Below are positions 1-11,356 of a stretch of 64,000 bases of DNA, one piece after another. Numbering within the stretch: the stretch's first letter is position 1; each line of letters opens with the position of its first letter. Source of the DNA: Capsaspora owczarzaki ATCC 30864 (Eukaryota; Opisthokonta; Filasterea); the NCBI RefSeq assembly GCF_000151315.2, contig NW_011887300.1, positions 198,614 to 262,613 of the forward strand. Reading direction: 5' to 3'. A program made the position numbers and the translations under genes. Below the pieces are notes generated by a model, which saw only the letters and a program-made list of their open reading frames with translations, ran no database searches and was not told where the DNA came from.

Positions 1-1456
1 TGCGATCAATGTAGATGAGCGCAAAGAGGATGCACTCGGGACTGCACGGTGCGTACTTGGCAATGCGCTCGAGATAGTGCCGGATGGTGATGGCGGGCGT
101 GCGCGATGCGTGGAAGCGTCCGCCGACAACGCCCGGCGGCATACGGCCATTTCGAGCCACCAGCAACTCCAAGACGGTGGCAACGACCGAGACAAGGGCT
201 TCGCGCTCCTTGGCGTTGATCGAGTCTTCCGTAGCCGTGTCTGGCGGTGGAGCGCTGGTGGTCGCTCCGGCAGCCACGGGATGGAGGAAGGACCACGGGA
301 GAGCGTAGCGACGGTATTGTGTTGACAGCAGCTGCGAAATGCTGGTGAGCTGTGAGATGGGGGCAGCTGGAGTCGAGTTGGACGAGGATTTTGCTTGTTG
401 TTGGTGGGTGGGTGTCGTGCTGCTGTGAGTGGTCGAGTGGGTGCCACGACCAGCATTGGAGGAGGCTCGTGCTGGCAAAGGATGGATGGTTGCAGTTTGG
501 CTGGGTGCCGCCTCTCCGACAGTCGGAGCTCTTCTTTCGGCTGTTTCGAGATGATGACCATCTGCCATAACGGGCCGAGCTTGATGCGTCGGCGTCGAGG
601 CAGAACGCGAATGCCCGGGGAGTCTGACTCGCCCCGATGCGGCCTGCACCGGCGGAGGCGACTGAGCGGGACAGAGTCCGGCAGTGCCCAAGCTTGGCGG
701 ACTGGCTCCCCGGTCGGCGCGGTCGTAATCGCGGTCGTCTTCCGGCGACGCAGCTCGGCTGTCCTGGCTGCCGGCGGCTGGCTGATGATGGTGGTGGGCA
801 TTGCCAGCGAACGGCACAGCAGAAGAAGAAGAAGAAGAAGAAGAAGAAGAAGCAGTGGCTGGAGCATGATAAGAAGAAGTAGAAGCAGACTCGGAAGCAG
901 CTGCTGCAGGTGATGACGACGAGGACGACGACGGCATGGCGCTGGCGAGGAACGGCGAGAGCTGTGTCGCTGCGGTGGAGGCAATGGAGTGGATGAAGTG
1001 GGCTGCAGCGGACGACAGCGTAGCGACGAGCGAGCGACTCCGCCGATGCCCCAGCGCGGGAGTCTCGCTCGTTGTGGTTGCTGTTGTTGTGGTAGTTGTA
1101 GGTGAGTACTCTGCTTCTACTACTGCGGTTGCGGCGGTGGAGCTGGGTCGCGGAACGGGCTCGGCGCTCGTTGGCGGCACTACCACCGTCGGCTGCGTCT
1201 CGGCTCCCGCCGCCATTGCGCAGGGTTCCCGGCATGCGGCGTCGCTCCCGCTGCCAGCACTGGAATCGCTGTCGCAATCTGAGAAACTTTCGTCCGGGGA
1301 GTCCGAGTCGAGGTCGGCGTCGGTGTCGGTGTCGGTGTCGGCTGCATCGCTCGTGTGGGGCGGCCAGTCGTTGCCGCTGCTCTGATCAGAGTTGCTGTCG
1401 TCGGAGGAGGAGTCGACGCTCGTCCCACGCGCAAGGCCGCCGATCGTTGGCCGCAT
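1..1456 (-). CDS. Pho80/PCL-type cyclin, C-terminus beyond window edge
   Basis: The minus-strand frame opens at an ATG at 1456, directly downstream of an in-frame TAA, and stays open to base 1. The first 370 or so residues are low complexity: acidic Asp/Ser/Thr stretches (including an Asp-Thr repeat), then Ser, Ala and Pro-rich sequence with a polyserine run from the AGA repeat at 821-853. The last 35 or so residues before the edge read FHASRTPAITIRHYLERIAK and then YAPCSPECILFALIYIDR. This is the start of the cyclin fold in the Pho80/PCL/cyclin-P family, which binds Pho85/CDK5-like kinases. Most of the cyclin box lies outside the window. Family is recognised from this motif; the kinase partner is inference. 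No intron is needed within the visible part. Confidence 0.75.
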   Translation of the reverse strand, partial: MRPTIGGLARGTSVDSSSDDSNSDQSSGNDWPPHTSDAADTDTDTDADLDSDSPDESFSDCDSDSSAGSGSDAACREPCAMAAGAETQPTVVVPPTSAEPVPRPSSTAATAVVEAEYSPTTTTTTATTTSETPALGHRRSRSLVATLSSAAAHFIHSIASTAATQLSPFLASAMPSSSSSSSPAAAASESASTSSYHAPATASSSSSSSSSSAVPFAGNAHHHHQPAAGSQDSRAASPEDDRDYDRADRGASPPSLGTAGLCPAQSPPPVQAASGRVRLPGHSRSASTPTHQARPVMADGHHLETAERRAPTVGEAAPSQTATIHPLPARASSNAGRGTHSTTHSSTTPTHQQQAKSSSNSTPAAPISQLTSISQLLSTQYRRYALPWSFLHPVAAGATTSAPPPDTATEDSINAKEREALVSVVATVLELLVARNGRMPPGVVGGRFHASRTPAITIRHYLERIAKYAPCSPECILFALIYIDR

Positions 1457-1955
1457 TTGTAGAATAACAAGGAGTTAACAGAAGGGGGAGACGAGGGGGG
1501 GCGGGAGAAAGGAGGGAGAGCAACTCGGATGAGGGAATGAACGGTAAACAGTCAAAGGTCAAAATGCGTCTGAGGTTTTTGTGTGTGTGTGGGTGTGAAA
1601 AGTGTTGTCGGAAAAATATGGATTGAGCGACCAAAGGTTTGTGGGGTGCAAGCAACCAAGGTGGGAGGAGAGGAGGAGGTGAACTATGGGCGATAGATGG
1701 AGTTCTCAGCAGCACAGCCGCGTATGAATGGAAAAGTGATTCTCGTTCGACACACAACACAAAGAGATCCGAATCGCACAGATGGGGGAAAGTTGACCAC
1801 AATTGTCTCATCCCTAATCAGTTTTTGACTCTTTTCTGAGTAAACGATGCTTGCGCATTCATTTTGTACGCTGCCAGGTTATGTTACGGGAAGCGACAAC
1901 AATGCACTGCTCGCACATCAACTGCTGTTCATTCCACTTTGACTCAAAGAACAGG
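1457..1955. other. Intergenic, 5' flank of cyclin and 3' flank of HAUS8-like gene
   Basis: This 499-base spacer separates two minus-strand genes. It is purine-rich near 1490-1520 and has a short GT run near 1579-1592. Short open frames occur on both strands but none shows protein-like composition. I see no RNA gene here. Confidence 0.5.
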
Positions 1956-4441
1956 TCACGACGCGGTAAACTTGACTTCAGAAAGCCGCAAGGAAACCTC
2001 TTCGGCAGCGAGATACTCGAGCGCAGCCATTACTTCTCGACACTTGCGCAACGAGTCTGCCTCGGCGGTGATTGTGTCGTGCAAGACGGCAGACTGAATG
2101 GCCAGCTCGTGGATCTATGGTTTTGAACGGGGTGAGTCAACAAAAAACAAAACATGAAACGACAACGCGGCTGGCTACATGCTTACAGGTTGCTGATCTA
2201 CCGCGGAAATTTGCGTTAGTTCCGATAAAAGTGCAGCACTTTGGCGTAGCTCGATGGCAATGTCGTCTACGAACCAGCTCCAAAGAATGAATCTATGACC
2301 AAACTCTTTTTTTGCAAAACACATCACACTGGTCTTACCTTGGTTGCCCAGGTGAATACCGCGTGTGGGAATGGTATGGGTTGTGGCAGAAATCGAATTT
2401 GCAAGCGCGGTATACGCACTCACGAAATCCGAGAGCTCAGCTTCGAGTTGGATCAAGAGATCATGCTAACAATTCAAACCAAAGAGTGTCGCAAAGCGTG
2501 TCAGTAAGACATCGATTGCAGCAATCCAAGCCAAACAACAAAAAAACCAACCTCAGACATCACCAGCTCTTCCGCACGCTGGGTGTGCTCGATGCTCCAG
2601 AGCTGTTGGCGAAGCAAGGAAACATCGTGGCGTAATTGCTCGACGCGCTGCCACAGGGCATAGATTTGTTGCTGATACACAAAAGCCGAAGGAGAATATT
2701 GAGTCAAATACAAACACCCGTCACGCTCTCTTCCCCTCGCTACGACCCAAAAGCAAGCGCCATTACCTCGGCCTGAACTTCTCGCGCAGCAAATGCCTGC
2801 TGGGAAGCGCTCGCAATGTAGCTCCACTGATACAGCTCGCACTGCAACAGCTCGATTTCGTTCTTGAGAGTAATGAGCAATTTTCCAGAAGAGGTCGTCG
2901 TCGGCATGGGTGCAACGGGGAGGCTAGCGTGAGAGGACCGACTGGCTGCGCTGGATGGTCGCGCTGAGCCAGCCGCTGCTGCTGACGATGATGTGGCTCT
3001 GGCTCCGGCTCCTGGAGCTTTATTACTCGTCGGAGTTTGCGACCCTGCAAACAAGGCTCGATTGACAGGCAAAGCAGGCCGTCGCGATGCGGATCGGGGA
3101 GCATTGGCCATGGAGGACTCGTCCAAGTTCGGTGTCTTTGGTGTTTTGGCGGTTGCAGCACTGCCCAAGCCGCTTCGAGACGCGAGTGTGGGTGTTTTGG
3201 CGGGGTGTGACAGGGAAGAAGAAGCTGTGGGCAAGGAATAGGACTGAGAACTAATGGACGAAGAGCGAGGACGAGACAAACTTGGTTGTGCTGCGCTGGA
3301 GGGTGTCTTTGCGACAGCAGCAGGGCGCGACACGGACAATGGTGGTAGTACTGCCTTTCCACCAGTCGCAGGTGCCGCGCGTGCACCCAGGATGGCTGCG
3401 GATGAGCGAGAGGAAACGGACTGCGGCGTGCTACTGACTGTGCTTGTCTTGCGCGCTGATTGAGGGGTGCTTGGTACAGCAAGACTGACACTGCCAGCAT
3501 TCACTGCACCAAGAGACTTGCGGGCGGATTGGGGCGTCTTCAACCCAGAAGACGACGAGGTGATTGGGCCTTGCGATGCCTGTGATGCTTGGGTGGGCTG
3601 CATAAAGAGCTGTCGAGATCGAGAGGCAGACCCCGGTGGTGCGCCGGCTGGTGGTCGATTTGCACTGCTGGCAGAGGGGGCACTCGTGCCCGAGCCAGCA
3701 GCCGAGCGCGCTAAATACTTTGCCGCAATCTCCCGGCCGCGCTGGTTGATTTGCGCCGTGGCGGACGATGATGCGGCATTGCTATTGGAGGGAAACGACA
3801 TGCTCGAGACATTCGACACGTCGGATGCTTCGGACGCGGCAGGCGACGTCGGTCTTGGTGCCCGCGACGATGTTGGCAACGTTCGCGAGGAGGAAGATTC
3901 GTTTGCCTGGACCGAGAGTCGCGCGCGTGCCAGAGCCGCGACTGTTGCAGCACTGAGCTGAGTGGTAGGTGCGCTCGAGGCTTGGGTTTTTGATTTTGTG
4001 GCACTTGGTGGTGGTAGAGCGGAGGATGCTGCTAGAGTGGTGCCGTTCTGTATGGGGGTTGTTTGGATTAGTGGTTGATAAAGGTCAGCCGCTCGATTGT
4101 TCTTTCTCTGAATGCAAACAGAGGCTTAGTTGAGAATGGTTACTCACTGTAGATGAGGACGAGGCGATCCATGAGGGAGGTGGATCGTCAGGAGCAGGAG
4201 CAGGAGCAGGAGCTGCGTTGGCTCGATTCGCCAGCAACGCCGCGCGCGACGCAGCGAGACGCTCTGCCAGCGCTTCACGGGACAGTCTTGGCTTGCGTGC
4301 AGAGCCAGGGTCGACTGGTTTGGTGCGCGTCGTTGAGGCGCCGCTGCTTGAGCCTGAGCTGCCTCCCGTGTAGCTGTAGCGAGCAGCAATCGCCGCAGCA
4401 GCCGCAGCAGACGAGGATGCCGGTGCTTGTCGGCCGCTCAT
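1956..4441 (-). CDS. HAUS8: Augmin subunit 8 (HAUS8 / QWRF-family) microtubule protein
   Basis: Six phase-consistent exons (4441-4148, 4047-2767, 2671-2552, 2465-2339, 2266-2187, 2114-1956) encode about 686 residues. The first 480 are Ser/Ala/Pro-rich and basic, as in microtubule-binding tails of this family. The C-terminus is a helical region with ELYQWSYIASASQQAFAA near residue 504, matching the QWRF motif of plant augmin subunit 8. It continues with IYALWQRVEQLRHDVSLLRQ and LANSISATTHTIPTRG, in the same order as plant QWRF proteins. It ends with a helix rich in Leu and Cys (LRKCREVMAALEYL). Augmin recruits gamma-tubulin to spindle microtubules. The family call rests on the ordered C-terminal motifs. 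The N-terminal tail shows no recognisable domain. The gene starts 295 bases from the divergent NSE2 gene. Confidence 0.75.
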
Positions 4442-4736
4442 TTGAGTTGAATGAGTGTTTCTTGGCGTGTGTGCGTGTGTGACCTTGTGTCTTGTGTCGA
4501 TCGATCGAACAGAGTTTTTGTTTCAAGAAAAAACGAAAACGGGATTTGATTTTTGATTTTTTGGCGCCAAAACAACACAAAAATGTTGACTGAGCACAAA
4601 CGAACTTGCCGACGTTTCCTGCCGTTGGATGCAATGTTACTGTGCATCTTTTATTGTGCTGGATTTCGACTTGCTTTCCAGGCAGCCTATTTGGTGCAAC
4701 AGAATGGGGGAGCAGTCTAACATTTTGAGTTGAAAC
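4442..4736. promoter_or_regulatory. Divergent promoter region between HAUS8-like and NSE2-like genes
   Basis: The two start codons face away from each other across 295 bases, so both promoters must lie here or within the 5' ends. No clear TATA box is seen. There is a TTTTTGATTTTTTGGCGCCAA stretch near 4546-4566, and TTGGCGCCAA is an E2F-like palindromic core. Assignment as a regulatory site is inference. Confidence 0.4.
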
Positions 4737-5809
4737 ATGAGCCAAGTGCAGCTCAACCAGCAAATCACGACCAACATTGCCAACCAGCTCAAGCTGGTCA
4801 GTCAGATGGTCAGCACTGTGCGCAAGGAAGCAGTAAGTGTGAGCTCCACTTTGAGGCGCGGTCTGCTAGGCTTGGGTTGAATGGGGGAAAAGAAGCCGCC
4901 AAAACGCAACGTTCTCCAGTCGTCTCCCCCTCCCTCTCCCTCTGTCGCCATCTTCCACTCTTTCTAGTTCTTGTTCATCTTCCGCTTCCATGTTGTAGTT
5001 TGAGCGGATTGGACGAGCGACGGAGAGCGGGACTGCAGTCAAACTCCCGCGCTTTCACTCTTTTTCCCGCCATTTTTGCCTCCTTTGCTCCGATACTCTC
5101 TCATCCACTCTTTCAACCCCCCCCTTGCTCTTGGTTTTTTTGGCAGCTCGCATCCACATTCAACAGGTGCTCGGAGGTCGCAGTGGATCTGGCAACGCAC
5201 GGCGGCGCAGAGGAACACCAGCAACGAGCGCTCGAGGAAGGCCAACTGTCGCTGCTGGCGTGCGAAGAGCGACTCGCCCACTTGATCAAGGTGCTGGACG
5301 ACGTACAAAAGGAATGCCGTGGGGGCATGCGACCGCCGCCGCTGGACTCGTACGTGGAGGAGCGGTTGAAGGGCGTCGAGGCCTCTGTGCCGTACGACCC
5401 GGCCAAAGACGAGCGGTTTACAAGGTACCGCAAGGAGGTCTGGAAGGCAAACCCCGGAAGCAGACCCAACCCAGACCAGGAGGACGACACAGACCAAGAG
5501 CTTGTGGCGCAAGATTCGGTCGTGCCGGAAATCTGCCCGATTACAAAGTCCAGGTTGGTCGAGCCCGTGCGCAGCTCGAGGTGCACGCACACGTTTTCCA
5601 GAAAGGCCATCCAGCAGCTCTACCAGCAGGCAAAGAAGAAGCTCATCTGTCCCGTGCCCGGCTGCAACCAGGAAATTCGGCTAGAGGAGCTTGAAAGGAA
5701 CATTGACATGGAAAAGCAATTGCGACGAACCGATATTCAACAACGCACTCAGCGTGCGTCCCAGTCGACGCAGCGCCAGGATAGTGACGACGAAGAGGTC
5801 TTGTCGTAG
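4737..5809 (+). CDS. NSMCE2: NSE2/MMS21-type SP-RING SUMO E3 ligase
   Basis: Two exons (4737-4832 and 5147-5809) encode about 252 residues. The N-terminal half is helical and would pack on SMC5. The C-terminus has EICPITKSRLVEPVRSSRC, then THTF and LICPVPGCNQEIRLEEL, the Cys/His pattern of the zf-Nse SP-RING domain, where one zinc site is reduced compared with a classic RING. In known eukaryotes NSE2 attaches SUMO to proteins as part of the SMC5/6 genome-stability complex. The tail ends in an acidic SDDEEVLS. The 314-base intron is pyrimidine-rich at its 3' end (CCCCCCCTTGCTCTTGG...CAG). Confidence 0.85.
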
Positions 5810-6571
5810 ATGATGACGGCCGAGCTGAACGAGGAAGGTTGTGACGAGTGAAAAATGGTATTGTGTGTGAGTGAGGTTGTTGTGGTGTTGTTGTTGTGGT
5901 GGTTGTAACTAATTTCAAAGTAGGGTTTTTTTGATCGGTTCTTGGTTGTTGCTGCCGAGTTTGTGCTAGTGCAGAGGAAGAGGAGGGGGACAAAGGGAGT
6001 GGGGTTTTTTTTTTGGGAGGGGGGGCGAGCCGTTGAGTCAGCTGTCAAAGGGAAAAAAAAAAAAGGACGCTGTATTGGAGATGGGGATGGTGTCAACTCG
6101 GTGGGATGAAAGGGTGTTGTGCGGGATTTGTATCAGTTCACTTCAGTGAATGGAAATCAGTGAACGCAGCTCAGTCTTTTGGGTAAGTGTTGGAGTAATG
6201 CCCTTGCTTCACTCGAATCGACAAGGAACAACGGACGTTCAAAGGACATGCAATGAAATAAGAGTTGGACAACTACGAGATCATTGCAGGGCGTCTGTTC
6301 GTAGAGTGCAGGCGAGGAGAAGGGGGAAAAGGAATCAGCAACCCAAGTCAAACAAACTCCCCTCGAGTGGACAGCAGACATCGTTTGGCCCATTGAACAA
6401 GAGATTCACAGACGCGTACCCGCAGCCATGCAGTGAAGTGGTTCCGTTGAGCGCGAAAGCCAAAGCCTTTGCGTTTGCAAGCACAGAACGCCAATCCGCT
6501 TGCTGACCTGCTTGGCTTTGCCTCCTTCCTCCTCCTCCTCCTCTTTCCCTTCTGGCAGACACTGCTTGCAA
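5810..6571. other. Intergenic and probable 5' untranslated exon
   Basis: This stretch holds the 3' flank of the NSE2 gene, G/T-rich and A-rich simple sequence (5875-6065), and the 5' region of the next plus-strand gene. A GGTAAGTG donor-like site at about 6181 suggests a non-coding first exon ending there. A short ATG frame starting at 6150 reaches that site but does not join the following coding exon in phase. Confidence 0.4.
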
Positions 6572-7243
6572 ATGGAATCTGAATCCGTGTTCAACCAGCT
6601 GCTCGAGTCCGAAAAGGAGATGGAGCGCAACTTTCGAGAGCTGCAGCATTGTGCGTTCATCTTTGTGAAACAGAAGAGTTTTCCCGCCAAAAGAAACAAA
6701 TGGTTTCTTGATGCTGTTGCTCATGGGTGGGATTGTATGTGAATTGGGTGGTGGTGGGGAGCATAGTGCGAGAGCAGGTGGAGCAGGCGCGCGTGGACGC
6801 GGAGGAAGATGCGCGGAAGATGGAGGAGATGAGAACGACCGAGGCGAGCAAGCAGCAGGCGCACGTTGAGGCTATGGGCGAGCACATGCAGGCCAAGGCC
6901 ATGTTTGAAAGCATGCAAGAGACGGTCAAGCAGAGCAGGAAGGCGCTCGAGACGGCGCGCGAGCGAAAGGTGAGAATGAAAATTGCTGGTGAAACCAACA
7001 GATGAAGTGATTGATTTTATTCTTCTGGAAAACTTGTACATGCACAAATCAGGGTCAAGCAGAGCAATTTGTCAAGCAAGAAAGGTAAAAAAAAACACAT
7101 GAAACACAGCAATGAAGAGACATTCGGTTGAAAAGGAGGAGCAACATGAAGGAAAAAAAAAAAAAAAGAAAGGCGATTTCAATAGGCATTCACAAGAATT
7201 TGACAAATTGAACAGAATGGCTTGGAGAAACTTGCACCTTTGA
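6572..7243 (+). CDS. Small coiled-coil protein, unrecognised
   Basis: Four phase-consistent exons (6572-6650, 6767-6969, 7053-7084, 7186-7243) give a 123-residue protein. It is almost entirely charged helix: MESESVFNQLLESEKEMERN, then a long Glu/Lys/Gln heptad stretch, ending FDKLNRMAWRNLHL. The short conserved-looking tail after a coiled coil resembles small structural subunits such as kinetochore or centrosome coiled coils, but I cannot assign a family. The ATG is the first in the exon after a polypyrimidine-CAG acceptor. Small size and exact phase agreement support it as a real gene. The 3' end lies 131 bases from the convergent HAP2 gene. Confidence 0.6.
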
Positions 7244-7373
7244 GAAAAGCTTGTTCACAAAGGCGCGATGAGTGTCGGCAAAGTCGGAGGATGGTGCCAT
7301 CAATTTGTACCTAGTAGACAAATGTTGTGAGGATACATTTCAATGCTCCGCAGTTGAAAGACTTAAATTTCCC

Positions 7374-10300
7374 TTACGCTCGCGTTTTGGTAATAAGCCA
7401 TGCAGTTTGAGAGTCGGGATCCAGCAACAAATCTTGTATCTCGCTGCAGCGAATGGCTTGAGGTACTTGTGAAGCATTCTGAAAGGCGGCACGTCATGAG
7501 TATTCATTTTCTGTGTTTCTGGAATCAAGCAAGATTAAACGTACTTCACCAACGAGATAACCAGTAACGCTGCTTATTGATTGAAGCGATTCCCAGGAAT
7601 GTGTGCCGTCCACACAATTTGCAGTGAAATCGGTCAAACACATGAAGCTGCCATTGGGTCCCGTTTGAAGGTATGGTTGCAAGCAAGGATCCCCTTCAGT
7701 ACAAACAACAGCTTGATTCGAAGCTGCTTCGGTCGAGTCGTGCATGGTCACTCTTGTGGCATCATTTGCCTTGTACAAAAGCTCCCCAACGTCAGCATAG
7801 TGCGCGGTTCCAGACGCTGTTGCGTCAACATTAGCATAGATCACGGGGCTGCTGCTTGACTCATATGTAGGGTCTGAACTAGCAACGTTGGTGACACCAA
7901 CATCCATATAATCGTGCCTTGTTGACCGACTTTCAGAGAAGGGGAGCAACACGCTCTTTGTCGCAGACCTGCGATGAATTCGGTACACGACAATCTATCC
8001 ACTCACGAGTTAGCTTAAGAGCAACTTTGCTTAAGAGCAGCTTTTGGTCTAGGTATGCACTTACCACCACGATAATAGCGCCAGCGCCCAGAATGATAAT
8101 CAATGCCAGGATAACGCCAACCACTCCATCGCTGTAATTTCCAAAAGCATCTCGAAGCCCGTCAAAAAAGGAGGAATCATCGCTGGCATCGCTTGGGGTT
8201 GAGAGGGAACTTCCTGCTGTTGATCAGACAGTCGAGTCAAAACGAGGTACTGATGACAGCTCTTTAGGTGAGCTTTCGATTGAACTCACCAAAAGAAACT
8301 GACGCTTGTGCCTGGCTCACGATAACCGAGCAGTTAGGTGTCGGGTGGTGGGCGTAAACTTCAAAATGGCAGGAGCAAGTGGAAGAAACGCCAGGTGCAG
8401 TGCTGTTTCTCGGCAACCGTGAGCCATTCTGTCCCAGTTAACCACTATCGGATTGAGAACACTTACCTGCGGAGAACAAAGGCCGAAACTCCAACGCTTG
8501 CACCAGAAAGGTAGATATTACCAGGAACTCCGACAAGGACGTATCCCGGAGTACATAGTGTCTTGACGACAGCTAGCGCAGGCTGTGGGATACAATGAGC
8601 AGCAACACGGGTCAAAGCTTTCAGAACGCAAATTCTTACAATGCCGGTGTTCTCGAAAGTAATCATCAGACGAGCCTGAGTCCGATTGCCATTAGTGTTT
8701 AGAACAGATGTGTCGACGCCATCAAGTGAAACATTTTGAACTGAAAGGCCTAAAATTGCCCCCGGACGCGTCAGATTGCAAGGAGGCAAAAAGTATCCCG
8801 CATAAATGGGAATTGATGAGACGCAGGAAACCGACTTTCCGAGAGCGCTCCAAAGTGGAAGACGTTGAACCGCAATCGTGGCAGTACACGAAGCGTTTGA
8901 ATACGATTGATTGAGCGCGCTCGGCACGGAGACGGAGAACCTCACGCTTGTCAGATTGTTGACCGACGCAGCCATCATGACAGGGCTGCCTTGAACCATC
9001 AGCCCCTGGCAAGTTACCGTAATTCCAACGGCACCATCCGTTTCACCCAAATTTGTAAAGGAAACATCCAAAGTGCCTTCGTTTTCTTGGTACTGAACCA
9101 CACTTGGCTCGAAGTCCAAGTCGCACCCAGGCGCGGCGGCAGCGGCAAGCCACCCGCTTCGCGACTGGCTCAAAAACGGCTCTTTTAAAACGACGTCGTT
9201 GGCAGAAAGACGAAGAGTCACGCTCAACGGAACAACTTGATAAACTTGAAGCTCAAGGGAAGAATTGTCGGGCTGCAATAGCGCGCGAGAGCAGAGACCA
9301 GTAGCGCACGAGACCGACCCCGCAAGTGCAGGATGGTGGAAGGGAGTGTAATTTTCAGCGGACCGACGAAGCTGAGAAATTTGGTTCTGAAGACATGAGC
9401 CAAATGGCAGATTGCAAAAGTTGGATTGTGCTGTAAAGGACTGAAACGAGACGCCGATCTGATTGCAGCTTGAGCCGATGAACTGAGCTTCTGTTGAGAT
9501 TTGTTCAGAGCTCGACTGGAGCATGACTCGTTCAGAAATATTGGAAAACGCGCTCGCTTGGTATAAGCCTCGCACATCGAAAAACGTCGAAGGTCGAATT
9601 TCGGGAGAAGTCCACATTGTACTACCCAACGTACGCGGAACCACGGTTGTCACAGGTACACCTGGAATGCAAAGGCAGTTAGATATCTGTTAGATCGATC
9701 ACAATTTCGCAGAATGATAAGCCTCCATTACCTTGTGCCAGTAGTGTCATTTGCACACCATGACTCGGCAAAAACTGGTTAATGTCGCTGACAGGTTGGA
9801 AAGCCCGAAAAGGTACTGATGTGTCTTGAACCAGTTGGTGATATTCAAGGGAACAGAATGGGCAGAAAGCTTTCCGCGCCGCACACCCAGAACAGTCCAC
9901 ACCTGTTTCTTGTCGAATAGTCCATACCTAAAACCAAAATGAATCAGCTCTCGTTAGCATGGAAGTCATCTCCTCAATGCTTCGTCATGTGCCTTAAAAT
10001 TGCTGTACCGAGTTGAAGTTGATAAAAGTCGAAGTACCAGCTGAAAGATTTGCGAACCGAAGCTGAGCAGTTGACAAGCCGGACTCGTACTGCGAAGTTG
10101 TTGTCCAACTGTCAACATAGTCCCATGCCTGCTCTGGCGCAAGATTCAGCACAATTAACGTCAAACTTCCAGCTGAGGCAGCGTTAAGAAAAGTTTGGAC
10201 TGTAGCGGACGAAACTGAAGTATCAACGAGTCCTGCCAGGTACGTGGAGTTTGCAATTCGACCACGAGACACCTCCATCGCATCATAGTAACGTTGTGTG

Positions 10301-11200
10301 TTGGGAATGGTTGGCACCACAAATTTTGTATCTGCAATCGATTGCAATTGTGAGCAAATATTAATCAGTTGTCTGACAAACCAAAAAATTTCGAGACATA
10401 CCGTTACGTTGAATTGACACAACCCAGTCGCTTAAGAGCTCATACTCCACATCCTGATGGGTAAGCTTTATCGCACCAAGCGATGAACTTGCTGACCCCG
10501 AGTTTTGGATGTTAACTGAAATGTTCACCTGTGTTGTCAACAAACTTTCGAATTGAGCGATGCCCCTGCGCTTGCAAAAGCTAATTTGACTAGGATCACT
10601 CACGGCGAGCTCTTCGTTGATAGTGCCGGACCAGGTTGGACTCGATACCGGTGTGGACGGTACAGAACTGGCATCAACGAAGGAACAAAGCGAGGTCACT
10701 GGGGACGCGATGTTTGCTAAGCAAGTATCCGGCGCAACATTTTGAAGTCTGTACGTTGCTGGGGAGCTGAAAGGCAGGCTCTTGCCACTTTTCGTGAGGT
10801 AGAACACATCAGCTAGCATGAGGTCTGCATAGTAGTCACTGGCCGAGATACTCAAGCGAAATGATACAATCAAAGACCGGCCTGGCGCAGCCAAGTTTAG
10901 CGAAACAGCGGAAGGAAACGAAACGAAACTGTTTCTAGCCAATGAAATTGGTTTGCTGCCTGCCACAATGAAAATCTGATTTAAATTTGAACTTGACAAC
11001 GATGACAGGGGAGTTAGCACGCCTCCACTCATCATGGAGACGTTGTGCGAAAAAGTAATTGTAAAGGCGTTGTTGTTCGTTGGACTGGTGTCGAGAACCA
11101 CCCCAGATTGAGGTGCAACACTCTCAACATGAGGGCAACTGCTGTCCCAAGCAAGTGCAAGGTGACACCAAACGAAAAGGAGAATAAAATGTTTGATCAT
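7374..11200 (-). CDS. HAP2: HAP2/GCS1 gamete membrane fusion protein
   Basis: Eight exons agree in phase (11200-10402, 10331-10009, 9927-9732, 9661-8467, 8402-8290, 8216-8065, 7994-7545, 7478-7374) and encode about 1110 residues. A signal peptide (MIKHFILLFVWCHLALAW) opens the protein. The hallmark HAP2-GCS1 core is in the fourth exon: CNQIGVSFQSFTAQSNFC, followed by CLQNQI, aligns with the plant motif of the form C-N-x-I-G-V-x-Y-x-A-F then N-F-C and C-L-x-N-Q. A Cys-rich stretch (CSGCAARKAFCPFC, about residues 386-399) lies where the fusion-loop region is expected. One transmembrane helix (GVVGVILALIIILGAGAIIV) precedes a tail of about 185 residues with several Tyr motifs (YMDV, YANV, YADV). 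HAP2 is a class II fusogen that merges gamete membranes in many eukaryotes. The gene looks intact. Confidence 0.92.
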
Positions 11201-11356
11201 GAAAATGGACTGAGCTGGTTGCGACAGTGCATAAACGATTTCAAATGAAAAACGACGCAATTTGATTGGTCGGCCAGTTGACGTTGAGAACTGTCTTTCC
11301 AGATTCAAATTTGCTCAACTAAAGAGAATTCAACTTCAGTCTTTGTTATTAGAATT
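11201..11356. promoter_or_regulatory. 156-base divergent promoter between HAP2 and TALE homeobox gene
   Basis: The HAP2 start codon (minus) and the TALE gene start codon (plus) are only 156 bases apart, so the two promoters share this DNA. It is AT-rich on the TALE side (TTTGTTATTAGAATTATGG). Co-regulation is inference from the arrangement. Confidence 0.5.

Noticed and set aside
6-1277. Long minus-strand frame of 423 codons rich in Arg, Cys and Phe
   Set aside because: It is in the wrong frame relative to the cyclin gene, whose frame ends in a recognisable cyclin motif. The Cys/Phe runs come from reading the serine repeat out of frame.
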